The translations under genes and the position numbers were made by a program. A stretch of 21,268 nucleotides of DNA from assembly GCA_041671005.1 (NCBI GenBank), contig JBAZCJ010000009.1:1-21268 (forward strand), written 5' to 3'. The stretch comes from JACRPI01 sp041671005 (GTDB lineage: Archaea > Nanobdellota > Nanobdellia > Woesearchaeales > DSVV01). The notes beneath the pieces were generated by a model. It searched no databases. It saw only the letters and a program-made list of their open reading frames with translations, and was not told the DNA's origin. Positions 6,601 through 14,062 of the stretch are shown here, in pieces (positions within the stretch are counted from its first letter, which is position 1; each line of letters starts with the position of its first letter).

Positions 6601-6606
6601 GAGGTG
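6601..6606 (+). promoter_or_regulatory. Shine-Dalgarno of the CARDB gene
   Basis: GAGGTG, complementary to the archaeal 16S 3' end, lies 7 nt before ATG 6614. It is the only strong ribosome-binding site I found at the head of a transcription unit in the window. Confidence 0.75.
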
Positions 6607-6613
6607 TTTTTTA

Positions 6614-7813
6614 ATGATAAAAGACAAAACAGGCTTATACATTTTAGGAGTAATTGGAGTTGTGGCATTAGTCGGTGTTTTTATAATGATTGTGAACAGT
6701 TTTAACACTGCTGTTGAAGAAGATTATGTAGGAATGGCAGGTGGAACTGTAAGTGGAAAAATAAATATTTCAACGACAGAATCATGTACTGATAGTGATA
6801 GTGGTTTGACGTATACAACAAAAGGATATACTGTTACTAAATCAAGTGGAATAGTCAGAACAACATGGGATTCTTGTAAAACTGATAAACAAGTTACTGA
6901 AATGTCTTGTTCAGGAACTAAAGCAGTTTCTTCTTATTATATGTGTAATTCTATGTCAGATGGTACTTACTCATATGGGTGTATAGATGGAACATGTAAA
7001 ACCGATGTAGATTTAAGTATTGGAGGAGTAGTTGCTAAATATAATGAAGCTAGTAATGAAGTTGAGGTTCACGTAGCTATTGTTAATAAAGGAAGTACTT
7101 CTTTAAAAACGGAAATAGAATATGGGATTCAAATAGGAAACATATTAAGTGAAGGAACAATTGACGGAAAATCAGCAGGTACGTACTTATATCCTGGGGA
7201 GTCTACAATAGTTTCTTTAACATTTAAACCAACCTCAGATGAAATTGTAGCATTAAAAGATAGTAACGGTTATTACAGCTTAAATGATGTTTTTGTTACT
7301 TTGGATTATGCAAATAAAATTTCAGAAACAGATGAAACAAATAATGTTGTAACTTTGAACGAAGTCTATCTTTATGTGGGAGATACAACAAAAGATTATA
7401 CTGAATTTGCAAAAGCTGACGTACAGGTAAGTAACCTTCATATTGTTGACAACTCTGAATCATCTTCAGATTTATACATTGGCGGAGCATACGGGTATTA
7501 TGACGAATCAACAAACGAGTTGGAAGTATATTTCAATGTATTAAACAGTGGAATGACTTCTACAGCAGTAAATGGATATACTGTTGAAATTCCTGGTTCA
7601 ACAGGAGGTTTTGTAGGTTCATCTGATTCAACTGTCCTTGGAACAGGAGATTTAGTCTTGTTGTCTAATAAAGGAACAATATCTAGTGGTTTAGTAACAA
7701 CGGGGTATGTAAATAATGTTCAAGTTGAAGTAGATACTGGCAGTGATGTTGATGAAACGTATGAATCAAATAATGTTATTATGTTTACATCAATACCTGT
7801 AACTATAATTTAA
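6614..7813 (+). CDS. Membrane-anchored secreted protein with two CARDB domains
   Basis: 399 residues. One N-terminal membrane helix (about 7-29) anchors an extracellular protein. Next is a Cys-rich module (about 50-130) starting SCTDSDSGLTYTTKG and ending YGCIDGTC, a pattern I associate with secreted proteins of DPANN archaea. Two CARDB (cell-adhesion-related bacterial/archaeal) immunoglobulin-like domains follow: about 130-255, ending SETDETNNVVTL, and about 265-397, ending DETYESNNVIMF. CARDB domains mediate adhesion or stack in surface filaments and layers. There is no catalytic motif. The leader with a strong Shine-Dalgarno suggests high or distinctly regulated translation. The gene follows another surface gene and is followed by a long T-rich terminator region. 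Confidence 0.88.
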   Translation: MIKDKTGLYILGVIGVVALVGVFIMIVNSFNTAVEEDYVGMAGGTVSGKINISTTESCTDSDSGLTYTTKGYTVTKSSGIVRTTWDSCKTDKQVTEMSCSGTKAVSSYYMCNSMSDGTYSYGCIDGTCKTDVDLSIGGVVAKYNEASNEVEVHVAIVNKGSTSLKTEIEYGIQIGNILSEGTIDGKSAGTYLYPGESTIVSLTFKPTSDEIVALKDSNGYYSLNDVFVTLDYANKISETDETNNVVTLNEVYLYVGDTTKDYTEFAKADVQVSNLHIVDNSESSSDLYIGGAYGYYDESTNELEVYFNVLNSGMTSTAVNGYTVEIPGSTGGFVGSSDSTVLGTGDLVLLSNKGTISSGLVTTGYVNNVQVEVDTGSDVDETYESNNVIMFTSIPVTII

Positions 7814-7867
7814 TTTTTTTATTTTATTTTTCTTTTATTATTTCTTTTTTTTAAATTCATTTTTAAA
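7814..7867 (+). terminator. T-rich terminator tract
   Basis: Immediately after the CARDB stop, several runs of five to nine T occur within about 50 bp (for example around 7814-7820 and 7844-7851). Oligo-T tracts without a hairpin are the usual intrinsic termination signal in archaea. Confidence 0.6.
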
Positions 7868-7916
7868 TTATTCTACTTGTAATATTTATTTCTTTAAGAA
7901 TATTTTTGTCATGAAT

Positions 7917-7926
7917 ACTTAAAAGA
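7917..7926 (+). promoter_or_regulatory. TATA box of the split radical SAM gene
   Basis: TACTTAAAAG centred 27 bp before ATG 7948. It supports ATG 7948 over the in-frame TTG at 7930. Confidence 0.5.
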
Positions 7927-7947
7927 GAATTGGGGAATATACATTTT

Positions 7948-8235
7948 ATGAGTGTTTCTGATGTTGTTTCGGAAGTAGTTGAAACAAGAATTTCTCTTGT
8001 TCCTACTCGTGTATCATCTATAGAAGCAATTTCTTCAGATGCAGCATTAAGTTATGTTCCAGGTTTTGATATGCAAGGATATGGGAATGCAGATCCTAAA
8101 TATTGGCTGATGACAAGAGAAGGGCTTCGTATAGTTTTTGGAATTACTGGATTAGTTGAATCAATTTCTACAGTAAGTGGAAATTCAGTAATATCATTGT
8201 TAAGTAGACCTAACGCGTATGGTAAATTTCAGTGA
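7948..8235 (+). CDS. N-terminal part of a split radical SAM protein
   Basis: 95 residues ending at TGA 8233-8235. The segment (SLVPTRVSSIEAISSD, then DPKYWLMTREGLRIVFGITG and VESISTVSGNSVISLL) is soluble and is not a family I can name. The reading frame continues past the TGA with sensible protein sequence (AEGAPSLEDM) into the radical SAM part at 8263-9255, so this is most likely the N-terminal domain of one 435-residue protein. The start fits a TATA box at 7917-7926. The single nonsense codon differs by one base from Trp (TGG) or Arg (CGA). There is no hint of a selenocysteine system. Confidence 0.65.
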   Translation: MSVSDVVSEVVETRISLVPTRVSSIEAISSDAALSYVPGFDMQGYGNADPKYWLMTREGLRIVFGITGLVESISTVSGNSVISLLSRPNAYGKFQ

Positions 8236-8262
8236 GCAGAAGGTGCGCCATCACTGGAAGAT

Positions 8263-9255
8263 ATGTTGGATGCGGCATATACAACAGTTTCTAAACTAAA
8301 ATTTAATCAAGCTCAATTAAGAGAAGTTTTTGAATGGAGAGCACAGCGTGTACTAGCGAGGTTTGCAGATTTTTCTATGTTATACGGGGATAATGATATT
8401 GTTCCAGAATATGCTGATACAATGGTTGTTGTTCGTGTTTCAGAAGGTTGTCCAAGAAGATGTATTTATTGTCCAGAACCTGGGAAATTTAAATTGTACA
8501 ATGAACAAAAAGTAAGAGAAAATATGGATTTGGCTAGGAGACTTCAAGAAAAATATCATGGTCCAGCAATTGTAATGATGGATGAAGGATTTATTAATGC
8601 TTCAGATGTTTTATGGCATCACTTAAAAAGCGGTGGTGTTGATCCTCTAAGGATAGTTCAGTTGTTTAAAAAAACATTTCCAGAACTAAGAAAAATATAC
8701 AGTTTTGTAGGAGTTCCAAATTTTAATCAAATTTCTAGGGATGATAAACATTATCTTGATGCTCTATTTAATTACGACGCAATTAATCGTGTGCTTATTG
8801 GAATTGAAACTTGTGACGATGATACGTCTAGATTTTTGGGAAAAAATGAATCCAGAGAAGAGAAGGTTTATGCCTTAAGAACGTTGGCAAGTATGGGCCA
8901 AAGTCATGGTGTTAAAGTAAAAGCGATTATTCAAATAGGGATGACTGGTAAAGGATTTTATTTCCAAGATAGTTTTATTTCAAGTAGAACAGCATTAGAA
9001 AGAACTGCTAAATCATTATATGATGCATCATCATCTTCTACATATAAAAGACCTTTTTATGTTTTAATTTCACGATATGTTCCAGTACAAAGAACACTAT
9101 TAACAATGATGCATAAAAATGGGAGAATTGTCCCTTATGACACTTCTCAGGGAGTAGAAGAAGATGTGCATTTTTTTATTACTACTTTAAAAAAAATGGA
9201 TGTTCAAGGGAGAATAAGAATAGAGGATCATTATCAAGTAGCTTTACAAGAATAA
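8263..9255 (+). CDS. Radical SAM protein, C-terminal part of a split gene
   Basis: 330 residues from the first Met after the in-frame TGA; the open frame begins at 8236. The radical SAM cluster motif is canonical CX3CX2C at C63, C67 and C70 (SEGCPRRCIYCPEPG). Later motifs fit a TIM-barrel radical SAM: VMMDEGFIN, RVLIGIETCDDDTSRFLGK, and KVKAIIQIGMTGKGF. The C-terminal 100 residues (YKRPFYVLISRYVPVQ, later EDHYQV) have no recognised domain. There is no good Shine-Dalgarno at ATG 8263. The frame is clean over 1 kb, so decay is recent or the split is tolerated. Substrate is unknown and no peptide precursor or modification partner is adjacent. The enzyme class is firm; the subfamily is not recognised. 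Confidence 0.82.
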   Translation: MLDAAYTTVSKLKFNQAQLREVFEWRAQRVLARFADFSMLYGDNDIVPEYADTMVVVRVSEGCPRRCIYCPEPGKFKLYNEQKVRENMDLARRLQEKYHGPAIVMMDEGFINASDVLWHHLKSGGVDPLRIVQLFKKTFPELRKIYSFVGVPNFNQISRDDKHYLDALFNYDAINRVLIGIETCDDDTSRFLGKNESREEKVYALRTLASMGQSHGVKVKAIIQIGMTGKGFYFQDSFISSRTALERTAKSLYDASSSSTYKRPFYVLISRYVPVQRTLLTMMHKNGRIVPYDTSQGVEEDVHFFITTLKKMDVQGRIRIEDHYQVALQE

Positions 9256-9312
9256 TTTCAATTTATTACTTGCAATTTCTTATTTATGGTTCACTACTTA
9301 GTTAATACGAAT

Positions 9313-9321
9313 ATTTATAAC
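9313..9321 (+). promoter_or_regulatory. TATA box of the ABC exporter operon
   Basis: ATTTATAAC centred 27 bp before ATG 9344; leaderless start for the ATPase gene. Confidence 0.65.
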
Positions 9322-9343
9322 CTAATTTAACCAAAAAAAAGCC

Positions 9344-10438
9344 ATGCAAGAGAATCAGATGCCTTTAATTAGTTTTCAGAACGTTTATAAGAAAATAGAG
9401 GGTAGTCTTATTCTGAAAAATATTTCTTTAGATATTTATCCTCATGAAATATTTGGAGTAATAGGTGCAAGTGGCGCAGGTAAAACAACTCTTTTAAGAT
9501 GTCTTATTGGTTTTTATAAAATTAATTCAGGAACTATTTTACATGATGGTAAAGATATTTCAAAAAACCAGTTAATTATAAGACAGCTTTTTGGTTTTGG
9601 AAGTCAAGATAATTGTTTTTATGAAAAGCTAACCTTACTAGAAAATCTTCGTTATTTTGGTAAATTATATGGTCTTTCAGATTCAGTTGTTCGTGAACGC
9701 GCAGAAAATCTTCTAGGGCTTGTTGAACTAAGTGAGGTAAAAAATACTTTTGCAAAAAATTTGTCCGGTGGAATGAAACGGCGTCTTGATCTTGCATGTT
9801 CTCTTATTCATTCTCCACAAATTCTTATTTTAGATGAGCCAACAGCAGGTCTTGATCCAACATTACGAAAACACATGTGGGAGTTGATTACAAAGATAAA
9901 TAAAACAGGAACAACAATAATTGTATCAAGTCATTTATTAAGTGAAATTGGTCATTTTTGTTCACGTATAGGCATTATCAATCGTGGTGAGCTTCTTAAA
10001 GTAGGGCCTCCAGATGAATTAAAAGATTTATATAGTAGAGATGAAGAAATTCATCTTGAAACATTTCCTGGAAATTACCAAAAAATTACAGAAGAAATAA
10101 AGCGAGAGCAATTGCCTGTTAATTACATTACAAATCATGAGCATAAACTTGTTGCGTATACTCCTCAGGCAGAGTTTGTATTACATAAAATTCTTATAAT
10201 TCTTGAAACAATGCACGAGCGTCTTCTTGACGTTCATGTTGATAAGCCAAGTTTAAACGAAGTGTTTGAAGCATTGACAGAAAAACAGAAAATAACAGGT
10301 ATGAGTGAAGATGCATTGATGGAATATATTAAACAGGCATTATCTAAGGGATATACAAAAGATCAGGTGAAAAAAGTATTGCTAGGGCAACAATGGCCAG
10401 AAAATGTCGTTAACGCTGCAATAATCAAATTAAAATGA
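9344..10438 (+). CDS. ABC transporter ATPase with C-terminal extension
   Basis: 364 residues. The nucleotide-binding domain is complete: Walker A GASGAGKT (41-48), Q-loop Gln 88, signature LSGGMKRRLDLA (140-151), Walker B ILILDEP (160-166), D-loop AGLD, and H-loop His about 197 in SSHLLSE. It powers export through the permease encoded next, whose ATG overlaps this stop (ATGA), so the two are translationally coupled. After a domain of the kind found in drug/ABC-2 exporters, residues 318-364 form an added small helical domain (SEDALMEYIKQALSKGYTKD, then QVKKVLL and QQWPENVV). It looks like a short repeat found appended to membrane-associated archaeal proteins and may bind a partner. The substrate is unknown. 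Confidence 0.94.
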   Translation: MQENQMPLISFQNVYKKIEGSLILKNISLDIYPHEIFGVIGASGAGKTTLLRCLIGFYKINSGTILHDGKDISKNQLIIRQLFGFGSQDNCFYEKLTLLENLRYFGKLYGLSDSVVRERAENLLGLVELSEVKNTFAKNLSGGMKRRLDLACSLIHSPQILILDEPTAGLDPTLRKHMWELITKINKTGTTIIVSSHLLSEIGHFCSRIGIINRGELLKVGPPDELKDLYSRDEEIHLETFPGNYQKITEEIKREQLPVNYITNHEHKLVAYTPQAEFVLHKILIILETMHERLLDVHVDKPSLNEVFEALTEKQKITGMSEDALMEYIKQALSKGYTKDQVKKVLLGQQWPENVVNAAIIKLK

Positions 10439-12324
10439 ATATACTCGCATACATAAAAATGATCATTGAGATGATCAAAAAGAATTTCCGTGTTTTAATT
10501 AGGTCTCGCTCTTCTGCATTAGTTATTTTACTTGGTCCATTTTTTATCATTTTTCTCATTGGTGCTGCATTTAACACTACAAGTCTTCATAATATCAGGG
10601 TAGGAATTTATACTGCTGAAGAAAATGAAGTGCTTGATGAAATTTTAACTAGTCTTTCAGATAATGAATTTATTGTTGTTCGTTCTGAAACAGAAGAAGA
10701 CTGTGTTAATCTTGTGAAAAGTGGCGGTGCTCATTTGTGTATGAGTTTTCCAGGAAGTATGAGTGAAGATTCTGTTGCACGAGAAATTATATTCCATGTT
10801 GATTATAGTAAGGTAAATTTGGTATTTACAATTTTAAATGTTATTTCGGGGGAAGTTGATCAAATTTCTAATGATCTGAGTGTAGAATATACAAAAATGA
10901 TTATTGAACAAATGAATAGTACTGCTGCGCAGATTAAAGAAAAAAGTGTCATGATAGCAGACCTTGCGAATAATGCGCAAGAAATGAAATTAAATTTAGA
11001 GTTATTATCATCAGAATTAAAAGGAATAGAAGTTAGCAGTAGTGAGTTTGGGTTATCAGATGTTGATTCATATCTTGCAGAAAGTAATTCTCAATTAGAT
11101 GAATTTAGTAGCATCACTTCTCAAACAACAAGTTCTGGTCAAGAAATTATAGGGGGTTTTGAAACGTATATTGATTCGTTTGAAGCAGAATTAGAAAGTC
11201 AAGTAAGTGATATTGAAGAGTTTCAATCAACAGTAAATACATATGCTACTATTGCATGTAGTGTTGATTATAGTACTATCAGTGGCTTATCATTTGATCC
11301 TTGTTCGGATTTAACATCTATTCAGGCATCATTGGAAAGTGCAGTAACCCAGGCAGATGAACTTGGTGAACAATTTGATGATATTAGGGATCAGTTAGAT
11401 GATGTCAATTCACAATTAGCAACAGCAGAATCACAGCAGGCAGAAATTCTTTCTGCTGCACAAACAAATTTAGAATCACTGCAAAGTCAGTTAGAATCAA
11501 GTGCGTTAAAGATTGATGAGATGGGTGCAGAAAAAGATTCTATCACAACACAGCTTGATGCATTAGTCACAACTTTAGATGAAAACATAGCAATGATAAG
11601 CACTGTGGAACAAAGTATTAGTTCTATGAGTGATGCACTTGCCAATGGAGAATTTGGAAATGCAGAAGATATTGTAAATCCTATTTTGACAAAAATAAAA
11701 CCAATTCTTGAAAAAAAATCATATTTAGATTATACTATGCCTGCATTGGTAGTATTGATTATTATGTTTATGAGTATTTTACTTTCATCAACTATTGTTA
11801 TGACTGAAAAGGAATCCAGGTCATATTTTAGAAATTATATTGCTCCTATCCCAGATTATTCGTTTTTAATTAGTATTTTCATTACAAATTTGATTGTGGT
11901 ATTTATTCAGGCAGCAATTATGCTTGTTATTGCTCAACTTGCATTTAATGTGTCTGTATTTGCAAATCTTCACAATATTCTCATTGCAGTTCTTGTTATT
12001 TCATCTATTTTCATAATGATCGGTATGTGTATTGGATATCTTTTTGTTTCTGAGGAGACAGCAACATTAGCGTCAATCTCTCTTGCAAGCATATTTTTGC
12101 TGTTTTCCTCATTCTTAATTCCATTAGAAAGTTTATCTGAAACTATTGGATCAGTTGCGCAGTATAATCCATTTGTGCTTAGTGAAGCAGTGTTGCGTCA
12201 ATTAATTATATTTGGAAATAATTTATCTTTATCAGATGAATTTTTATTGTTGGTGTTGTATGTTATTGTTCTTGGTACATTAGTGTACATTGCTGAATTA
12301 ATAGACAAGAGAAGATTGCATTAA
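10435..12324 (+). CDS. ABC-2 type permease with long extracytoplasmic coiled coil
   Basis: 629 residues. One membrane helix near the N-terminus (about 27-46) follows a basic RSRSS stretch; the large middle part (about 50-420) lies outside the membrane; at least five helices follow from about 432 to the end (PALVVLIIMFMSILLSSTIV onward). This is the ABC2_membrane_3-like layout with a much enlarged external domain. About 130-410 is rich in Gln, Ser, Glu, Asp and Leu with heptad-like character (for example FDDIRDQLDDVNSQLATAE), so long coiled coils are likely, similar in plan to YhgE/Pip-type proteins. One pair of cysteines (ATIACS and FDPCSD) lies in that domain. It pairs with the ATPase just upstream. 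It may export lipid, peptide or drug; the sequence does not say which. Confidence 0.9.
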   Translation: MNILAYIKMIIEMIKKNFRVLIRSRSSALVILLGPFFIIFLIGAAFNTTSLHNIRVGIYTAEENEVLDEILTSLSDNEFIVVRSETEEDCVNLVKSGGAHLCMSFPGSMSEDSVAREIIFHVDYSKVNLVFTILNVISGEVDQISNDLSVEYTKMIIEQMNSTAAQIKEKSVMIADLANNAQEMKLNLELLSSELKGIEVSSSEFGLSDVDSYLAESNSQLDEFSSITSQTTSSGQEIIGGFETYIDSFEAELESQVSDIEEFQSTVNTYATIACSVDYSTISGLSFDPCSDLTSIQASLESAVTQADELGEQFDDIRDQLDDVNSQLATAESQQAEILSAAQTNLESLQSQLESSALKIDEMGAEKDSITTQLDALVTTLDENIAMISTVEQSISSMSDALANGEFGNAEDIVNPILTKIKPILEKKSYLDYTMPALVVLIIMFMSILLSSTIVMTEKESRSYFRNYIAPIPDYSFLISIFITNLIVVFIQAAIMLVIAQLAFNVSVFANLHNILIAVLVISSIFIMIGMCIGYLFVSEETATLASISLASIFLLFSSFLIPLESLSETIGSVAQYNPFVLSEAVLRQLIIFGNNLSLSDEFLLLVLYVIVLGTLVYIAELIDKRRLH

Positions 12325-12365
12325 TTATTATTAATTATTTTATTCTTTTTATTATTAATTTAATA
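12325..12365. terminator. AT-only spacer between convergent genes
   Basis: 41 bp consisting almost wholly of A and T, with ATTATTAATT at 12326-12335 repeated at 12351-12360 and T runs between. It separates the permease and the minus-strand unknown gene and could terminate on both strands. Confidence 0.4.
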
Positions 12366-13151
12366 TTAACGAAAAAGAGGGTTTACTTGTGGTAAACATC
12401 TGCACTGATAGTTTAATCTATCTGCTGCAATAAGATTATACACTTCTGCTCGTAATGCATACGCAGTAAGAGTTACATTATATCCTAATTGTTTTGAAAT
12501 ATAACTCGATATCATTATTCTATCTCGAGTTGGTAATTCTTTTTCAACATCTGTAATTGAAGTTGTTGTTTGGATATATCCTGTTTGTGGTTTCGTTTTT
12601 CTTAACAATTTTTTCCAATGATCATCAAGTTTTTCAATGCGCATCATCCATAATGCTGTTGAAGGAATTGTATCTAAAGAATCATACTGTACAAATTTAA
12701 CTCTGTCTGGAACTAATGCTTGTTGAACATAAACACGCATTTCCTCATAAGATGGAACAGGGTCTTCTCTAGATTCTTCATGAAGTATTCTTGCTATTAT
12801 TTGAGATAACCCACAACTCACAAGAGATTGTTCTATTTGTTTTTTATCTTCTTCAGTAATACTTCCTAATAATAATTTATTAACAACAGGTTCACGGGTG
12901 AATCCATACATTTTTTCAAATCCGTATAACAAACGTAGTATTTCTCTTGATTGTGAGGGAGACAATCCTTTATTGTTTAAGCAAGGATCATATTCTTTTG
13001 CGTATTTACAAAAGTATCGTGCGACTTTTTCAATGCGCTCTTCATGGCCTGAAAGCGCTTGTTCTATACTTACTATTTGTCCATGTTCAGGAAGAATTGA
13101 TTGGAATGTATTGTGCAAAGACCAATCAACAATAACATCTAATGGAATCAT
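12366..13151 (-). CDS. Unknown soluble protein, mostly helical
   Basis: 261 residues, no signal peptide or membrane helix. I do not recognise it. It looks mainly alpha-helical (IEKVARYFCKYAKEYDP, EEDKKQIEQSLVSCGLSQII, SYEEMRVYVQQALV) with a C-terminal region rich in Arg and hydroxyl residues (RDRIMISSYISKQLGY) and three Cys near the end (CRCLP, others upstream). There is no nucleotide-binding or metal signature. It has its own TATA-like element at 13173-13183, 27 bp upstream, in the short gap after the PAC2 gene on the same strand. The neighbours give no functional hint beyond possible co-regulation with PAC2. Confidence 0.78.
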   Translation of the reverse strand: MIPLDVIVDWSLHNTFQSILPEHGQIVSIEQALSGHEERIEKVARYFCKYAKEYDPCLNNKGLSPSQSREILRLLYGFEKMYGFTREPVVNKLLLGSITEEDKKQIEQSLVSCGLSQIIARILHEESREDPVPSYEEMRVYVQQALVPDRVKFVQYDSLDTIPSTALWMMRIEKLDDHWKKLLRKTKPQTGYIQTTTSITDVEKELPTRDRIMISSYISKQLGYNVTLTAYALRAEVYNLIAADRLNYQCRCLPQVNPLFR

Positions 13152-13172
13152 AAATAGAAAGAAAAGAATAAA

Positions 13173-13183
13173 GATTTAAAAAA
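13173..13183 (-). promoter_or_regulatory. TATA-like element of the unknown helical gene
   Basis: On the minus strand this reads TTTTTTAAATC, centred 27 bp before the ATG ending at 13151, between it and the PAC2 stop codon. Confidence 0.45.
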
Positions 13184-13894
13184 TTAACCCACATAATTCA
13201 TTTGTTTTTCTTTGACTTGTTCTGTGGCAACTTTACTTTGTTCCATGATTTCTTTGAGTTTCTTTTCAAATTTTTCTGCTGTTTGTATCAGAGGTTTCGG
13301 ATCTATTTTCAAGCCAATATATTTGTCGAGAACTTCAATAATTTTTGATGCTGCTTTGCTATCAGGTAATTTTGAATGTGTATCTGCAAACAATGCAACA
13401 AAATCAATTTTTGTTTTAAGCATTAATGCTGATGTGACTCCAATGATAATTCCTTCTTGCAATGGATTAACTCCTAATTTTTTTAATTGATCTTTCTTTT
13501 TTTGTGAAGTTGCATAGTAAAAAACCTGAGATTCTTCTGATTCCCCAGCTGCACCAACACCTTCGACGGTGATGATTTCTTTTGCCGTGAGTTGTTTTGC
13601 AATTTCTTGGATGTAATCTGCAATAAGCCATTCGACGCCAGCAGTTCCAGAAATAGCATGGACGACGACAATATTATACTCTTTGTTGTAATAAAGTCCG
13701 ATAGGTGGAATAAATTTTCCATCATGGACAACAACAGTTGCAGGCATTTCTTCAAGCCAAAAACTGCCGATACATTCGCATTTCAAATGTTGTAGCAGGT
13801 ATTCAGTGGTTATTGTTCCCACAAGGCCAAATCCAGGAAAGCCTTCAATGAGTGTAACATTTTTAGGTTTTTTGGTTAATTGTATTTGCATCAT
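13184..13894 (-). CDS. PAC2 family proteasome-assembly chaperone-like protein
   Basis: 236 residues. The N-terminal glycine motif of the PAC2 family is clear at 17-26 (EGFPGFGLVG), followed by WLEEMPATVVVHDGK, the IVVVHAISGTAGVEW region and ITVEGVGAAGESEE, all typical of archaeal PAC2 (PbaB-like) proteins. A charged helical tail (about 200-232, EKFEKKLKEIMEQSKV) probably forms a coiled coil. Archaeal relatives help assemble or bind the 20S proteasome; some use a C-terminal hydrophobic-Tyr-X motif. Here the end is MNYVG, which has a Tyr three residues from the terminus and so only loosely resembles it. The start fits a TATA box at 13917-13925. Length is normal. Confidence 0.92.
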   Translation of the reverse strand: MMQIQLTKKPKNVTLIEGFPGFGLVGTITTEYLLQHLKCECIGSFWLEEMPATVVVHDGKFIPPIGLYYNKEYNIVVVHAISGTAGVEWLIADYIQEIAKQLTAKEIITVEGVGAAGESEESQVFYYATSQKKKDQLKKLGVNPLQEGIIIGVTSALMLKTKIDFVALFADTHSKLPDSKAASKIIEVLDKYIGLKIDPKPLIQTAEKFEKKLKEIMEQSKVATEQVKEKQMNYVG

Positions 13895-13916
13895 AGTTCT
13901 TTTTTGTTGACGAAGG

Positions 13917-13925
13917 TATATAAAG
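13917..13925 (-). promoter_or_regulatory. TATA box of the PAC2 gene
   Basis: On the minus strand this reads CTTTATATA, centred 27 bp before the ATG ending at 13894; leaderless arrangement. Confidence 0.65.
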
Positions 13926-14009
13926 CTTGCTGTTTTGGATTAAATCTTGTTTTTTAATATTATTTGATAAATCCTTATAATAATTTAAATGTCCTTCTTT
14001 TTTTTACTG

Positions 14010-14020
14010 TTTATATAAAT
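14010..14020 (+). promoter_or_regulatory. Upstream TATA box of the AbrB-PhoU gene
   Basis: TTTATATAAAT, centred about 48 bp before ATG 14063 and 24 bp before the alternative ATG 14039. It lies 20 bp upstream of a second TATA box, so transcription may start at two places. Confidence 0.5.
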
Positions 14021-14027
14021 CCATCTA

Positions 14028-14040
14028 AAAATATATAAAT
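14028..14040 (+). promoter_or_regulatory. Downstream TATA box of the AbrB-PhoU gene
   Basis: AAAATATATAAAT centred 28 bp before ATG 14063, the spacing used by the other genes in the window. It favours ATG 14063 as the main start. Confidence 0.6.
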
Positions 14041-14062
14041 GAGCTTTAACATCTTTCTGAAC

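Noticed and set aside
7814..7947. Small RNA gene in the T-rich gap
   Set aside because: No box C/D, box H/ACA or tRNA-like structure is visible; the tract is better explained as a terminator followed by the next promoter.
8233..8235. TGA as a selenocysteine codon
   Set aside because: The residue is not at a redox or cluster position, there is no SECIS-like hairpin in the 88 bp after the gene, and TGA also ends several normal genes here.
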